Positions 1-7,936 of a stretch of DNA of 34,535 nt are shown piece after piece (position 1 is the first letter of the stretch; every line of letters begins with the position of its first letter). The position numbers were made by a program, and so were the translations under genes. This DNA is from Acidimicrobiaceae bacterium (GTDB taxonomy: Bacteria; Actinomycetota; Acidimicrobiia; Acidimicrobiales; RAAP-2). The stretch lies in NCBI GenBank assembly GCA_025350565.1, contig JANXXO010000038.1, positions 1 to 34,535 of the forward strand, given 5' to 3'. Below the pieces are notes generated by a model. The model had not been told where the DNA came from. It saw only the letters and a list, made by a program, of their open reading frames with translations, and did no database searches.

Positions 1-39
1 TCAAGGCGGAGGTCGCGGGTTCAAATCCCGTCAGGTCCG
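1..39 (+). tRNA. tRNA-Asp(GTC), 3' part, cut by the window edge
   Basis: Only the 3' half is present. The anticodon-loop remnant TCAA followed by the stem strand GGCGG fits a GTC anticodon whose first base lies outside the window. The variable loop AGGTC is followed by T-stem GCGGG (15-19), loop TTCAAAT (20-26), T-stem CCCGT (27-31), acceptor strand CAGGTCC (32-38) and discriminator G39. CCA is not encoded. The identity as Asp is inferred from the partial loop and from resemblance to other actinobacterial tRNA-Asp genes. It lies 26 nt upstream of tRNA-Phe and is probably co-transcribed with it. Confidence 0.8.
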
Positions 40-65
40 CTCGACACCCGCAAGGGTGACGAGGA

Positions 66-141
66 GGTCGAGTAGCTCAGTCGGTAGAGCGCGCGCCTGA
101 AAAGCGTGAGGTCACCGGATCGACGCCGGTCTCGACCACCA
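66..141 (+). tRNA. tRNA-Phe(GAA) with encoded CCA
   Basis: This is a complete cloverleaf. Acceptor GGTCGAG (66-72) pairs with CTCGACC (131-137), discriminator is A138, and CCA is encoded at 139-141. The D-arm is GCTC/GAGC. Anticodon stem CGCGC/GCGTG encloses loop CTGAAAA, giving anticodon GAA. T-stem ACCGG (114-118) pairs with CCGGT (126-130). The T-loop reads ATCGACG, so position 54 is A where nearly all elongator tRNAs carry T; all stems otherwise pair well. Confidence 0.95.
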
Positions 142-144
142 CCA

Positions 145-186
145 ACGTCGCCCCACGGACTCGTCAAGAACTCCGTGGGGCGACGT
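145..186 (+). terminator. Long perfect hairpin after the tRNA pair
   Basis: ACGTCGCCCCACGGA (145-159) is perfectly complementary to 172-186, giving a 15-bp stem around a 12-nt loop. It begins 3 nt after the tRNA-Phe CCA end, so it probably ends the tRNA transcript or protects its 3' end. No T-tract follows, so it is not a classical intrinsic terminator. It also overlaps the 3' end of the minus-strand gene at 164-469. Confidence 0.6.
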
Positions 187-469
187 GTTGCGTCAAGGTC
201 GCTGGGGCGACGCGAATGCGCGCGTGGTGTCGACTGGCCGTGGGTTGCCACGTGCCCGCCACCACCAGATTTCGTCGCAGACGTTGGATGGCCAGTTGCT
301 CTTCACCAATTGACGGGTGCACCAGTCCGAGGGACTCAATGCGCGCCACCACCGTGGACCCCACGACTCGTTGCACGAAGTAGGCACTGACGCGCTTGCG
401 ATGCGCACTCGAGGCACTCGTGGAGCGGTAAAAATATTGCTCAACTTCGCTCTCGCTGGTGATGGTCAT
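164..469 (-). CDS. Hypothetical protein, 101 aa
   Basis: I do not recognise this protein. It begins MTITSESEVEQYFYRS, is rich in Ser, Arg and Val, has no obvious membrane segment or signal peptide, and its middle (YFVQRVVGSTVVARIESLG) looks like ordinary folded protein. The ATG start is chosen because a TACGTT hexamer (476-481, minus strand) lies exactly 6 nt before it, the same spacing seen at four other genes here, which suggests a leaderless mRNA. The last codons run through the hairpin behind tRNA-Phe, so the C-terminus QHVAPRSS is encoded by the stem. It is convergent with the tRNAs and divergent from the serine hydrolase gene, with about 70 nt between the two starts. Codon use looks similar to its neighbours. 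It could still be a chance reading frame in GC-rich DNA. Confidence 0.5.
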   Translation of the reverse strand: MTITSESEVEQYFYRSTSASSAHRKRVSAYFVQRVVGSTVVARIESLGLVHPSIGEEQLAIQRLRRNLVVAGTWQPTASRHHARIRVAPATLTQHVAPRSS

Positions 470-475
470 TGACGT

Positions 476-481
476 AACGTA
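476..481 (-). promoter_or_regulatory. Candidate leaderless -10 (TACGTT) for the 101-aa gene
   Basis: On the minus strand TACGTT is followed by 6 nt (ACGTCA) and then the ATG at 469. The same bases read TAACGT on the plus strand (475-480), so a divergent -10 for the hydrolase gene could overlap it. No clear -35 is visible. Confidence 0.4.
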
Positions 482-538
482 CCGAGCGGGTGTGACAGGT
501 TGGACCGTGCCAACGTTCCCCCGGGGAAGTGGAGGACC

Positions 539-1600
539 ATGACGGAACTGCCGGAGGTGCGACCGAGTTTTGCCCCGCAACCAGAAGGGGTGGCCTGGCC
601 GACGACGCAGTGGCCGCGCGGCGAGTCGCCCCACCAAGAGGAACTCCTGCGCGTGGTCGACGAGATGTTCACCGACGAGGAACTGGGCGTCACCAACGCC
701 GTCGTGGTGGTGCAAGGGGGCCGGGTGCTCGTCGAGCGCTACGGCGGCGAACAGGTGTACTTCGACCGGCCGGCCGAACCCATAACCGCGCAGAGCCCCC
801 TACTTTCGTGGTCGATGGCCAAGTCGATGCTGCACGCTCTCGTGGGAACCTTGGTCGACGAGGGACGTCTCCATCCCGACGTCCTGGCGCCGGTACCGGA
901 GTGGAGCGATCCCCGTGACCCACGCCACCAGATTCGGATCGGTGACCTCCTGGCCATGCGCGACGGACTGGCCTTCATCGAGCAGTACGAGATCGGTCAG
1001 ACCAGCCACGTGATCGAGATGCTCTACGGCGAGGGCAAAGACGATATGGCGGCCTTCGCCGCCCGACTGTCGCTCGCCCACGAGCCCGGTACGTTCTACA
1101 ACTATTCGAGCGGTACCACGAACATTCTGAGCCGCATCGTGGCCGACCTGGTGGGCTACGGCGACCAGTACCACGAAGCACTTCGCACCCGGCTGTTCGG
1201 CCCTCTCGGCATGACGAGCGCCGTCGCGACCATGGACGCACGCGGCGTGTTCGTCGCGTCAAGTTTCGTCCACGCCACGGCGCTCGACTTCGCCCGATTC
1301 GGCCTGCTCTATTTGCGCGGGGGCGAGTGGGAAGGAGCCCAGCTCCTCTCGCGCGAGTGGGCCGCCACGGCCCAGGTGCCGCTCAGCGTCGAAGAGGAGA
1401 GCGGGAACTTCTACTCGTGGAAGTGGTGGGTGAGCGGTGACGAGTACGGAACCTACTGGGCCAACGGCTACGAAGGCCAGATGATCAACGTCGTGCCGGC
1501 GCTCGACGCGCTCGTGCTGCGCTTCGGGCACACTCCCGAGGAGCGGTCACCCCAACGCCTGGCGTGGCGCGGCCGAGTGCTCGACGTACTCGCGCGGTGA
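539..1600 (+). CDS. Serine hydrolase, beta-lactamase/6-aminohexanoate-dimer hydrolase family
   Basis: A 353-aa protein of the class C beta-lactamase-like (CubicO/NylB/EstB) superfamily, which cleaves amide or ester bonds; the substrate cannot be read from sequence. The nucleophile motif SxxK is SMAK (S92-K95). The second motif is the YSSG around Y189, in place of YxN/YSN. A glycine-rich WANGYEGQ near the C-terminus corresponds to the third active-site element. The fold is complete at normal family length. No signal peptide is visible, so it is probably cytoplasmic. ATG 539 is preferred to an upstream in-frame TTG at 500 because GGAGG (531-535) precedes it, although that spacing is short. It is convergent with pyrE, 10 nt away, and the two stop codons lie in one palindrome. 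Confidence 0.88.
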   Translation: MTELPEVRPSFAPQPEGVAWPTTQWPRGESPHQEELLRVVDEMFTDEELGVTNAVVVVQGGRVLVERYGGEQVYFDRPAEPITAQSPLLSWSMAKSMLHALVGTLVDEGRLHPDVLAPVPEWSDPRDPRHQIRIGDLLAMRDGLAFIEQYEIGQTSHVIEMLYGEGKDDMAAFAARLSLAHEPGTFYNYSSGTTNILSRIVADLVGYGDQYHEALRTRLFGPLGMTSAVATMDARGVFVASSFVHATALDFARFGLLYLRGGEWEGAQLLSREWAATAQVPLSVEEESGNFYSWKWWVSGDEYGTYWANGYEGQMINVVPALDALVLRFGHTPEERSPQRLAWRGRVLDVLAR

Positions 1601-1613
1601 CGCCGTGGCGTCA
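1598..1613. terminator. Palindrome containing both convergent stop codons
   Basis: TGACGCCGTGGCGTCA is a perfect 16-bp palindrome. Its first three bases are the stop of the hydrolase gene and its last three are the stop of pyrE on the other strand. It could fold in either transcript as a short bidirectional hairpin, but the loop is tight and no T-tract flanks it, so terminator activity is uncertain. Confidence 0.4.
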
Positions 1614-2165
1614 GGCGCCTTCGTAGGAGAAACCGAGATCGGGTGCACAAAAGAGCGCGTCGAAGGTGAGTCCTTCCTTCGCCGCCATGTCACCCACCGT
1701 GCCGCCGCGGTCGACCACCGCCAGCAGTAACACGACCGTGGCGCCGTACTCGTGCACGACGTGGGCGGCTTCCAGCAGACTGGTGCCGCGCGTCACGGTG
1801 TCTTCGGTGATGACCACTCGGTCACCGGGCTCGAGGGCACCGGCGATTCGACCACCCGCGCCGTGATCCTTCACTTCTTTTCGAACGCTGAAGCCCCGCA
1901 AATGACGACCGCGGGTCGCGGCAACGCCCGCGGTAATGAACGCAACCCCGTCGGCCCCCATGGTGAGCCCGCCAATGGCCGTGGCGTCGCTCGGGATTTT
2001 GGCCAGCATTAAGTCGGCGAGGTCGGTCATCACGGCCGGTTCGCCAATGGTTTTCTTGGAATCAATGAACCACGAGGACGTGCGTCCCGACTTCAACACG
2101 AAGTCCCCTCGCCGCACGGAGTAGTCGAGAAGGTGCTGTAGAACCCGGGCTCGCGCGTCGCTCAC
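1611..2165 (-). CDS. pyrE: Orotate phosphoribosyltransferase
   Basis: Converts orotate and PRPP to orotidine 5'-phosphate in pyrimidine synthesis. The 184-aa product has the PRPP-binding loop VVITEDTVTRGTSLLEA (about 117-133), the flexible-loop lysines and histidine in RKEVKDHG (95-102) and a substrate segment GGLTMGADGVAF (65-76). GTG 2165 overlaps the purM stop as GTGA, so translation is probably coupled. An open frame continues upstream inside purM, but those residues do not resemble the family. This is the last gene of purF-purM-pyrE, putting a pyrimidine enzyme in a purine operon. It ends 10 nt from the convergent hydrolase gene. Confidence 0.94.
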   Translation of the reverse strand: MSDARARVLQHLLDYSVRRGDFVLKSGRTSSWFIDSKKTIGEPAVMTDLADLMLAKIPSDATAIGGLTMGADGVAFITAGVAATRGRHLRGFSVRKEVKDHGAGGRIAGALEPGDRVVITEDTVTRGTSLLEAAHVVHEYGATVVLLLAVVDRGGTVGDMAAKEGLTFDALFCAPDLGFSYEGA

Positions 2166-3223
2166 GTGAGGACTACCGTTCTCGAACCCGCGCTCACCGC
2201 GCCAATTACGAAGGCCTGGCCGCTCAAGGAGGCGACGACTTCGAGGGCGGCGTCGCACGACGACGGCTCGACCGCGACAACCATGCCGACGCCACAGTTA
2301 AAGACGTTCACCATCTCGTGGGCACTGACGCGACCCCGGCGCTGAATCTCGAAGAAGATCCGGGGCGTCTCGAAACTGTCCATGGCGATGACTGCGTCAA
2401 GGTCGGCGGGTAGTAGTCGCACCACATTGCCCATGATGCCCCCACCGGTGATGTGGGCGACGGCGTGCACGTCGTCGCCCAATTGACGCTGTAGCGACGT
2501 GATGGTCGGTGCGTAGATCACCGAAGGGACGAGCAGTTCCTCACCGAGCGAGCGCGCCGCGCCGTCCCAGGCCGGTCCCCTGAGATCGTCGGGACGTTCC
2601 ACGAGGACGCGCCGAGCCAGCGAATAGCCGTTCGAGCGAAGTCCCGGCGACGCCAGTCCGATCAAGACGTCACCGCTGCGCACTCGGTCGGGACCGAGCT
2701 CGTGTCCTCGCTCGATCACGCCCACGGCGAATCCGGCCACGTCCAGGTCGTCGGGGGCCATGACGCCGCCGTGTTCGGCCGTTTCACCGCCCAGCAGCGC
2801 GGTGTTGGCCAAGCGACAACCTTCGGCGATGCCCCGAACCAACTCCTCGAGGCGCGCCGGATCGAGGGCACCCACCGCGACGTAATCGAGCAGAAAGAGT
2901 GGCTCGGCGCCGACACAGGCCAGATCGTCCACGAGCATGGCCACGAGATCGATGCCGACGCTGTCGTAGCGGCCCATCTGTCGGGCCACTTCCAGTTTGG
3001 TGCCGACCCCGTCGGCCGAAGCGACCAGCACCGGCGACGAGTACTTCGACGTGTCGAGCGCGAAGAGTCCGGCGAATCCCCCAATGCCGCCGAGCACTCC
3101 CGGGCGCGCGGTGCTCGCGACCACTTTCTTGATTCGATTGACTGCTTCATCCCCCGCGGCAATCGAAACGCCGGCCGAGGCGTAGGTCATCCCGCCGTCG
3201 GGCTGGTCGAGCAGTCGACTCAC
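2162..3223 (-). CDS. purM: Phosphoribosylformylglycinamidine cyclo-ligase (AIR synthetase)
   Basis: Makes 5-aminoimidazole ribotide from FGAM with ATP. The product is 353 aa. Family landmarks are TYASAGVSI near the N-terminus, GGIGGFAGLF, the ATP/Mg segment SADGVGTKLEVA, DLVAMLVDDLACVGAEPLF, LLGGETAEHGG, SNGYSLARRVL, HITGGGIMGN and NCGVGMVV. GTG 3223 is chosen because it overlaps the purF stop as GTGA and gives the short N-terminal leader seen in actinobacterial PurM. ATG 3190 (MTYASAG) is the alternative. It sits between purF and pyrE with 4-nt overlaps on both sides. Confidence 0.95.
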   Translation of the reverse strand: MSRLLDQPDGGMTYASAGVSIAAGDEAVNRIKKVVASTARPGVLGGIGGFAGLFALDTSKYSSPVLVASADGVGTKLEVARQMGRYDSVGIDLVAMLVDDLACVGAEPLFLLDYVAVGALDPARLEELVRGIAEGCRLANTALLGGETAEHGGVMAPDDLDVAGFAVGVIERGHELGPDRVRSGDVLIGLASPGLRSNGYSLARRVLVERPDDLRGPAWDGAARSLGEELLVPSVIYAPTITSLQRQLGDDVHAVAHITGGGIMGNVVRLLPADLDAVIAMDSFETPRIFFEIQRRGRVSAHEMVNVFNCGVGMVVAVEPSSCDAALEVVASLSGQAFVIGAVSAGSRTVVLT

Positions 3224-4692
3224 CAGCGGCTGCCTGCGGTTCCCAACACGACCGGTGTTGGCGCGGGGTACGAGCCGGTGAGGCATGCGTCGCAGCACTC
3301 ACCGTCGAGTTGGATGGCCGAGCGCAGATTCGCCAAGGTGATGAACTCCAAGGTGTCCGAGCCAATGAACGCGTTCATCTCGGCAGTCGTGTGATTGGCG
3401 GCGAGCAAGTCGACCCGGGTCGGGGTATCGATGCCGTAGAAACAGGGGTTCATAAAGGGTGGTGACGAAATACGCAGGTGGACTTCCTTGGCCCCAGCGT
3501 CGCGAAGCATCTTCACGATTTCGCGCGTCGTGGTGCCGCGCACGATCGAGTCGTCCACGACGATCAGACGCTGGCCCTCAATGTTCTCGCGCAGCGGATT
3601 GAGCTTGCGCCGAACCGTGGCCGCCCGCTTGTCTTGATCGGGCGAGATGAAGGTGCGCCCGATGTAACGGTTCTTCACCAGACCGTAGCCAAAGGGAATG
3701 CCCGACGCCTTGGCGAAGCCTTCGGCGGCCGGCACCCCCGAGTCCGGTACGCCCATCACCAGATCGGCGTGCGCGTTCGACTGCGCCGCCAACAGTTCGC
3801 CCATGCGGCGACGAGTGGTGTGGACTTGGTGACCCATCAGGTAGGTGTCGGGACGAGCGAAGTACACGAACTCAAAGATGCACAGCTTCTGTTTGCCTTC
3901 GGCCGGCTCGAGCAACTGCTCCGACGAGATACCGCGCTCCGTGATCGAGACCATCTCGCCGGGATTTATCTCGCGAACGAACGTGGCGCCGACGACGTCG
4001 AGCGCCGGCGACTCAGAGGCCACGATCCAACCTTCGGGCTGTTCGGCGGGGCCGAAACGGCCGAGACAGAGCGGACGAAAGCCGTAGGGATCGCGAACGG
4101 CGTGGATCTCGCCCGCTTCGAGGATGACCATCGAGAAGGCGCCTTCCGTGCGCGCGAGCACGACGCCCAGGGCCTTGGCCAGTGAGATGCCGGCGTCGAC
4201 CTCGCGCGCCAACAGTTCGGCCACCAGGTCGGAGTCCGACAGCATCGAAGTGAACTGAATGCCGGCCTCGTCGGCGAGCGCCGTGGTGTTCGTGAGGTTG
4301 CCATTGTGTGCGATGGCGAAACCGGAAGAACCGGCCGATCGATAGACCGGTTGGGCGGCCGTCCAGTTAGCCGAACCGGACGTCGAATATCTCGTGTGAC
4401 CAATGATGTGCGACCCGGCCAGTGCGCGCAAGGTCGTCTCGGCGAAGACGTGACTGACGAGTCCGTTGTCTTTCACGACCGTGATCTGTTGATTGTTGAA
4501 GGTGGCCATGCCGGCCGACTCTTGGCCCCGATGTTGCAGGGCGTAGAGCGCGTCGTAACAAAGATGTGAGACCGACCGGCCCGCTGCGACGATCCCTACG
4601 ACGCCGCAGGCTTCCTTCACGCGCTCTTCTCGGTACGTATCGTCATCGCGGAAGGCACTACGACATTCTCGCACAATCACGGGGCGGCCCAT
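3220..4692 (-). CDS. purF: Amidophosphoribosyltransferase (committed step of purine synthesis)
   Basis: Uses glutamine to convert PRPP to phosphoribosylamine. The 490-aa product begins with a 28-residue propeptide before the catalytic Cys29 (CGVVGIV), which becomes the N-terminus after processing. The glutaminase domain includes YALQHRGQESAGMA and HTRYSTSGS. The PRPP motif is RLIVVDDSIVRGTTTREIV. Cysteines in KQKLCIFEFVYFARPD, NPCFYGID and the C-terminal CCDAC match the [4Fe-4S] ligands known from the Bacillus-type enzyme, so an Fe-S cluster is likely; this is inference by family. ATG 4692 has GTGAGG just upstream. It is divergent from the PHP gene with only 20 nt between the starts, and leads purM and pyrE. 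Confidence 0.95.
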   Translation of the reverse strand: MGRPVIVRECRSAFRDDDTYREERVKEACGVVGIVAAGRSVSHLCYDALYALQHRGQESAGMATFNNQQITVVKDNGLVSHVFAETTLRALAGSHIIGHTRYSTSGSANWTAAQPVYRSAGSSGFAIAHNGNLTNTTALADEAGIQFTSMLSDSDLVAELLAREVDAGISLAKALGVVLARTEGAFSMVILEAGEIHAVRDPYGFRPLCLGRFGPAEQPEGWIVASESPALDVVGATFVREINPGEMVSITERGISSEQLLEPAEGKQKLCIFEFVYFARPDTYLMGHQVHTTRRRMGELLAAQSNAHADLVMGVPDSGVPAAEGFAKASGIPFGYGLVKNRYIGRTFISPDQDKRAATVRRKLNPLRENIEGQRLIVVDDSIVRGTTTREIVKMLRDAGAKEVHLRISSPPFMNPCFYGIDTPTRVDLLAANHTTAEMNAFIGSDTLEFITLANLRSAIQLDGECCDACLTGSYPAPTPVVLGTAGSRW

Positions 4693-4700
4693 GACCTCAC

Positions 4701-4706
4701 TACCAT
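4701..4706 (+). promoter_or_regulatory. Candidate leaderless -10 (TACCAT) for the PHP gene
   Basis: TACCAT lies exactly 6 nt before the GTG start at 4713. No Shine-Dalgarno sequence fits that start, so a leaderless transcript beginning at GTG is the simplest reading. The element sits inside the 20-nt gap between the purF and PHP starts, so the divergent promoters must overlap. Confidence 0.5.
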
Positions 4707-4712
4707 GCTGAG

Positions 4713-5633
4713 GTGATAGATCTCCATACCCACTCGACCTTTTCCGACGGCTCGGACACGCCGATCACCTTGGCCAAAAAAGCACGCGATCTGGGACTAT
4801 CGGCCATCGCCCTCACGGACCACGACACGACGCTCAGCCACGACGCCATGGCCAAGGCCTGCGCCGAGTTCGGCATCGAACTGGTCGACGGCGTCGAGGT
4901 CTCTTTGCTTGACTCGGCCATCCCCAAGATCCGACACGGGCAGTCAGGGCCGCGAAACGTCCACGTCCTGGCCTATTTTGTGCCCCTCGACCCCGGCCAC
5001 CCGGTCCAGGAGAAACTGCGAATCCTTCGAAACGACCGGGACCAGCGCAACCAGCGACTGGTGAGCGTCTTGCAGGAGAGGGGTTTTGAGGATGTCACCC
5101 TCACCTACCTCGCCGAGATGACCGGCAACGTCGACTCCATTGGTCGGCCCCACTTTGCGCGCGCGATGATGGAACTGCATCCCGAGATCGTGGGGCGTGG
5201 CGGCGACGACACCTGGAACCGGATCTTCACCGACTGGTTGGGCGCCGACGGCAAGGCGTACGTGTCCAAGACCAACATGAAAATCGAGGACTTCGTCCAG
5301 GCGGCCCACGGTTCGGGCACCGTCTTCTCGATTGCCCATCCCCTTATCAATTACCTCGACGATCTGAGCCACGCCTCCATCGAGACGACCATGCCGGGCG
5401 TCATGGGCTCGTTGCGCGAACGGGGCTTCCACGGCATCGAGGCCCACTACGGCAGCACCAACGCCGCGACGCGCGCCCTCATGGTGAAACTGACCCGCGA
5501 CGCGGGCATGATCCCTACCGGAGGTTCCGACTACCACGGTTCGTACAAGCCCGACGTGCAGTTGGGGTTTGGCCGTTCGGGTGACCTTCGCGTGACCGAC
5601 GAGATTCTCGACGAACTAAAGGCCGTTCGCTAA
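4713..5633 (+). CDS. PHP-domain metal-dependent phosphoesterase (YciV/RNase AM-like)
   Basis: The 306-aa protein carries the full set of PHP metal ligands: DLHTHSTFSDG at the N-terminus, ALTDHDT, GVEVS, the HVLAYF strand, GRPHFA, FSIAHP and the C-terminal GSDYHG. Family members of this size hydrolyse 3',5'-nucleoside bisphosphates or short RNA 5' ends (E. coli YciV/RNase AM). That activity is inferred from family, not read from unique residues. The GTG start gives the PHP motif at residue 3. The gene runs opposite to the surrounding pur genes: it starts 20 nt from purF, and its TAA overlaps the purL stop by 4 nt (CTAA). A link to nucleotide turnover is plausible from position only. Confidence 0.88.
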   Translation: MIDLHTHSTFSDGSDTPITLAKKARDLGLSAIALTDHDTTLSHDAMAKACAEFGIELVDGVEVSLLDSAIPKIRHGQSGPRNVHVLAYFVPLDPGHPVQEKLRILRNDRDQRNQRLVSVLQERGFEDVTLTYLAEMTGNVDSIGRPHFARAMMELHPEIVGRGGDDTWNRIFTDWLGADGKAYVSKTNMKIEDFVQAAHGSGTVFSIAHPLINYLDDLSHASIETTMPGVMGSLRERGFHGIEAHYGSTNAATRALMVKLTRDAGMIPTGGSDYHGSYKPDVQLGFGRSGDLRVTDEILDELKAVR

Positions 5634-7906
5634 CCGAGCGACGCGAGCGAGGCTTCGAGCGCGCCACGCCGACGCGACGAGACCTCGCCCACGGCAACGT
5701 CGATGGTCTCGCCAATGCGCAGCGCGTCGCCCCCGACGATGCCGAGCGCGACCACCGGGACACCCGTTTCGTCGGCTCGCGCCCGAAAGGCCACGAGGTC
5801 GTTCGTGGCCATTACGAAACGGCCCGGGAACTCGGCGAAGAGTTCACCGTGGTGCTCCAGCTCAATAATCTGGGCGCCCAGTCCGGTGACGGCCACCATC
5901 TCAGCCAGCGCAACGCTCAAGCCACCACCGCCGACGTCGTGGACGGCGGTGACGTCGCTCGCTGCGCCGGCGCAGATCTGCGAGATCTCTCGCGCCACGA
6001 AAGCAATGGCCTTCGCGAGCACCTCACCCTCGAATTCGGGCACCCGACCGCCCCTGCGGCCCCGTTTGGTCGCCCACCGCGTCCCCCCGAGGGGAAATTT
6101 CTGGGGGCCCGAGGCGTGGCGAGTACCCACCAAGACCACGGCGTCGCCCTCGCACCACTGCCAACCGGGCGGCGGGGCCACCAGCGAGTCCACGACGCCC
6201 AGTAGTCCCACGACGGGGGTCGGATCAATGTCGTGGCCACCGCTCTCGTTGTAGAGCGAGACGTTGCCGCCCACGACCGGAAGGTCCAACGCGCTACAGG
6301 CCAGCGCCATGCCCTCGATCGACTCGGTCAGCTGCCACATCACCTCGGGGTGTTCGGGATTGCCGAAGTTGAGACAGTTGACGACGGCCTTGGCGGTGGC
6401 TCCGACGCAGGCCAGATTGGCCACGCTCTCGGCGACCGTGAGGGCCGTACCGGCACGAGGATCGAGGGCGCACCAGCGCGGGTTGGAGTCGGTCGAAAGG
6501 GCGATGCCGCGTTCGGAGATTGGAAGTCCCGGTCCCGCGAGACGGAGCAGGGCCGCGTCGCTGCCCGGTCCCACCACCGTGTTCAAGAACAACTGCGAGT
6601 CGTACTGGCGGTAGACCCACGCCGGGTCGATCAAGAGACCCAAGAGATCGTCGTTCGGCGTGCCGACCGGTTCGTCATCGGTTGGGTCGTCCGCGTTGAT
6701 GGCGTCGAGGTCATCCGGTCGGCGCCGCGGCCGGTCGTAGAGCGGCGCTTCGTCGGCGAGCGACGAGGCCGGTACTTGGGCGAGGATCTCACCGTCGAAA
6801 CCATCACGAATGCGCAACATGCCCACCGAGCGGCCTTGGTCGTCGGTGACGGGTTCAACGACGTGGCCAATCACCGTGGCGCGAACCTCCCACTTCGCGC
6901 AGAGCGCCGCCACCAGGTCCCAGTTCTCGGGGGTGATGATGGCGAGCATTCGTTCTTGGCTCTCCGAGGTCATAATTTCGTAAGGCTGCATTCCCTCCTC
7001 GCGAAGAGGAATGGCCGTCACGTCGACGTCCATGCCCACGCCACCGCGCGCGGCCGTCTCGCACGTTGCGCAGACGATGCCGGCGCCGCCCAGGTCTTGT
7101 ATGCCGACGACCAGACGTTCGTCCAGCAGTTCGAGACAGGCCTCGATGAGTCGTTTCTCCTCGTAGGGGTCCCCGACCTGCACGCTGGGGCGTTTGGCGT
7201 CGTCGAGGGACACCGCGCCGTCGCTACCTTGGAACCCGGCCGAGGCCAGCACCGAGACGCCACCAATGCCGTCGCGGCCGGTGGAGGAGCCGAGCAGCAC
7301 CGCGAGGTTCCCGACGCCCGAGGCCACGCCCAGTACGAGTCGCTCGGTCGGCAGCGCCCCACAACAAAGGACGTTCACTAAGGGGTTCGACGAGTAGCAG
7401 TCGTCGAAGGTCAGTTCGCCGCCAATGGTGGGTACCCCCACGGAGTTGCCGTAGCCCGAGATGCCCGAGACCACGCCCTCCACGAGCCAACGCTGGCGCG
7501 CGTCGGTGAGTTCACCGAAAAAGAGCGGATCCATCACCGCGAGTGGTCGCGCGCCCATGGTGAAGACGTCGCGCAGAATGCCGCCGACGCCGGTCGCCGC
7601 TCCCTGGTAGGGCTCGATGGCCGAGGGATGGTTGTGGCTCTCGATGCGGATCGCCACCGCAATGCCGTCACCCGCGTCAATGACCCCGGCGTTCTCACCC
7701 GGCCCCACCAGCACGTGGGCACCGTGCGTGGGGAGTCGGCGAAGGTGCATCCGCGACGACTTATAGGAACAGTGTTCGCTCCACATCACGCCGTAGAGTG
7801 CCAATTCCAGGGAGTTGGGCTCGCGTCCCAAGACGTCGCGGATGATGTCGAGTTCGGTGTCGGTCAGTCCCAGGGCACGGTGGAGGGGCTGGGGGGCGCT
7901 ACGCAC
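5630..7906 (-). CDS. purL: Phosphoribosylformylglycinamidine synthase, large subunit
   Basis: The ATP-dependent subunit that converts FGAR to FGAM with ammonia delivered by PurQ. At 758 aa it is the small PurL type that works with PurS and PurQ rather than the fused 1300-aa enzyme. Landmarks are YGVMWSEHCSYKSSR (His45, Cys46), the RIESHNHPSA segment, GGVGGILRDVFTMGARP, GGAGIVCATCE, CLNFGNPEHPEVMWQ and VVGGNVSLYNES. The GTG start lies 30 nt behind purQ, a larger gap than the other pur junctions, and a TAGTGT hexamer sits exactly 6 nt before it. The gene may therefore have its own leaderless promoter as well as read-through from the operon. It is convergent with the PHP gene, with overlapping stops. 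Confidence 0.96.
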   Translation of the reverse strand: MRSAPQPLHRALGLTDTELDIIRDVLGREPNSLELALYGVMWSEHCSYKSSRMHLRRLPTHGAHVLVGPGENAGVIDAGDGIAVAIRIESHNHPSAIEPYQGAATGVGGILRDVFTMGARPLAVMDPLFFGELTDARQRWLVEGVVSGISGYGNSVGVPTIGGELTFDDCYSSNPLVNVLCCGALPTERLVLGVASGVGNLAVLLGSSTGRDGIGGVSVLASAGFQGSDGAVSLDDAKRPSVQVGDPYEEKRLIEACLELLDERLVVGIQDLGGAGIVCATCETAARGGVGMDVDVTAIPLREEGMQPYEIMTSESQERMLAIITPENWDLVAALCAKWEVRATVIGHVVEPVTDDQGRSVGMLRIRDGFDGEILAQVPASSLADEAPLYDRPRRRPDDLDAINADDPTDDEPVGTPNDDLLGLLIDPAWVYRQYDSQLFLNTVVGPGSDAALLRLAGPGLPISERGIALSTDSNPRWCALDPRAGTALTVAESVANLACVGATAKAVVNCLNFGNPEHPEVMWQLTESIEGMALACSALDLPVVGGNVSLYNESGGHDIDPTPVVGLLGVVDSLVAPPPGWQWCEGDAVVLVGTRHASGPQKFPLGGTRWATKRGRRGGRVPEFEGEVLAKAIAFVAREISQICAGAASDVTAVHDVGGGGLSVALAEMVAVTGLGAQIIELEHHGELFAEFPGRFVMATNDLVAFRARADETGVPVVALGIVGGDALRIGETIDVAVGEVSSRRRGALEASLASLG

Positions 7907-7912
7907 GCCACC

Positions 7913-7918
7913 ACACTA
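7913..7918 (-). promoter_or_regulatory. Candidate internal leaderless -10 (TAGTGT) for purL
   Basis: On the minus strand TAGTGT is followed by GGTGGC (6 nt) and then GTG at 7906. It lies in the 30-nt gap between purQ and purL, and no good Shine-Dalgarno sequence precedes purL. Confidence 0.45.
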
Positions 7919-7936
7919 CGGGCCAGGGTGGACGTC

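Noticed and set aside
201..214. Second small hairpin GTCGC-TGGG-GCGAC near the tRNAs
   Set aside because: A 5-bp stem is expected by chance in DNA of this GC content, and it lies inside the putative 101-aa gene.
106..390. Plus-strand frame across tRNA-Phe and the hairpin
   Set aside because: It overlaps a complete tRNA and has no start signal.
2899..3394. Plus-strand frames over purM
   Set aside because: Antisense shadows of purM and purF with Arg/Pro-rich composition.
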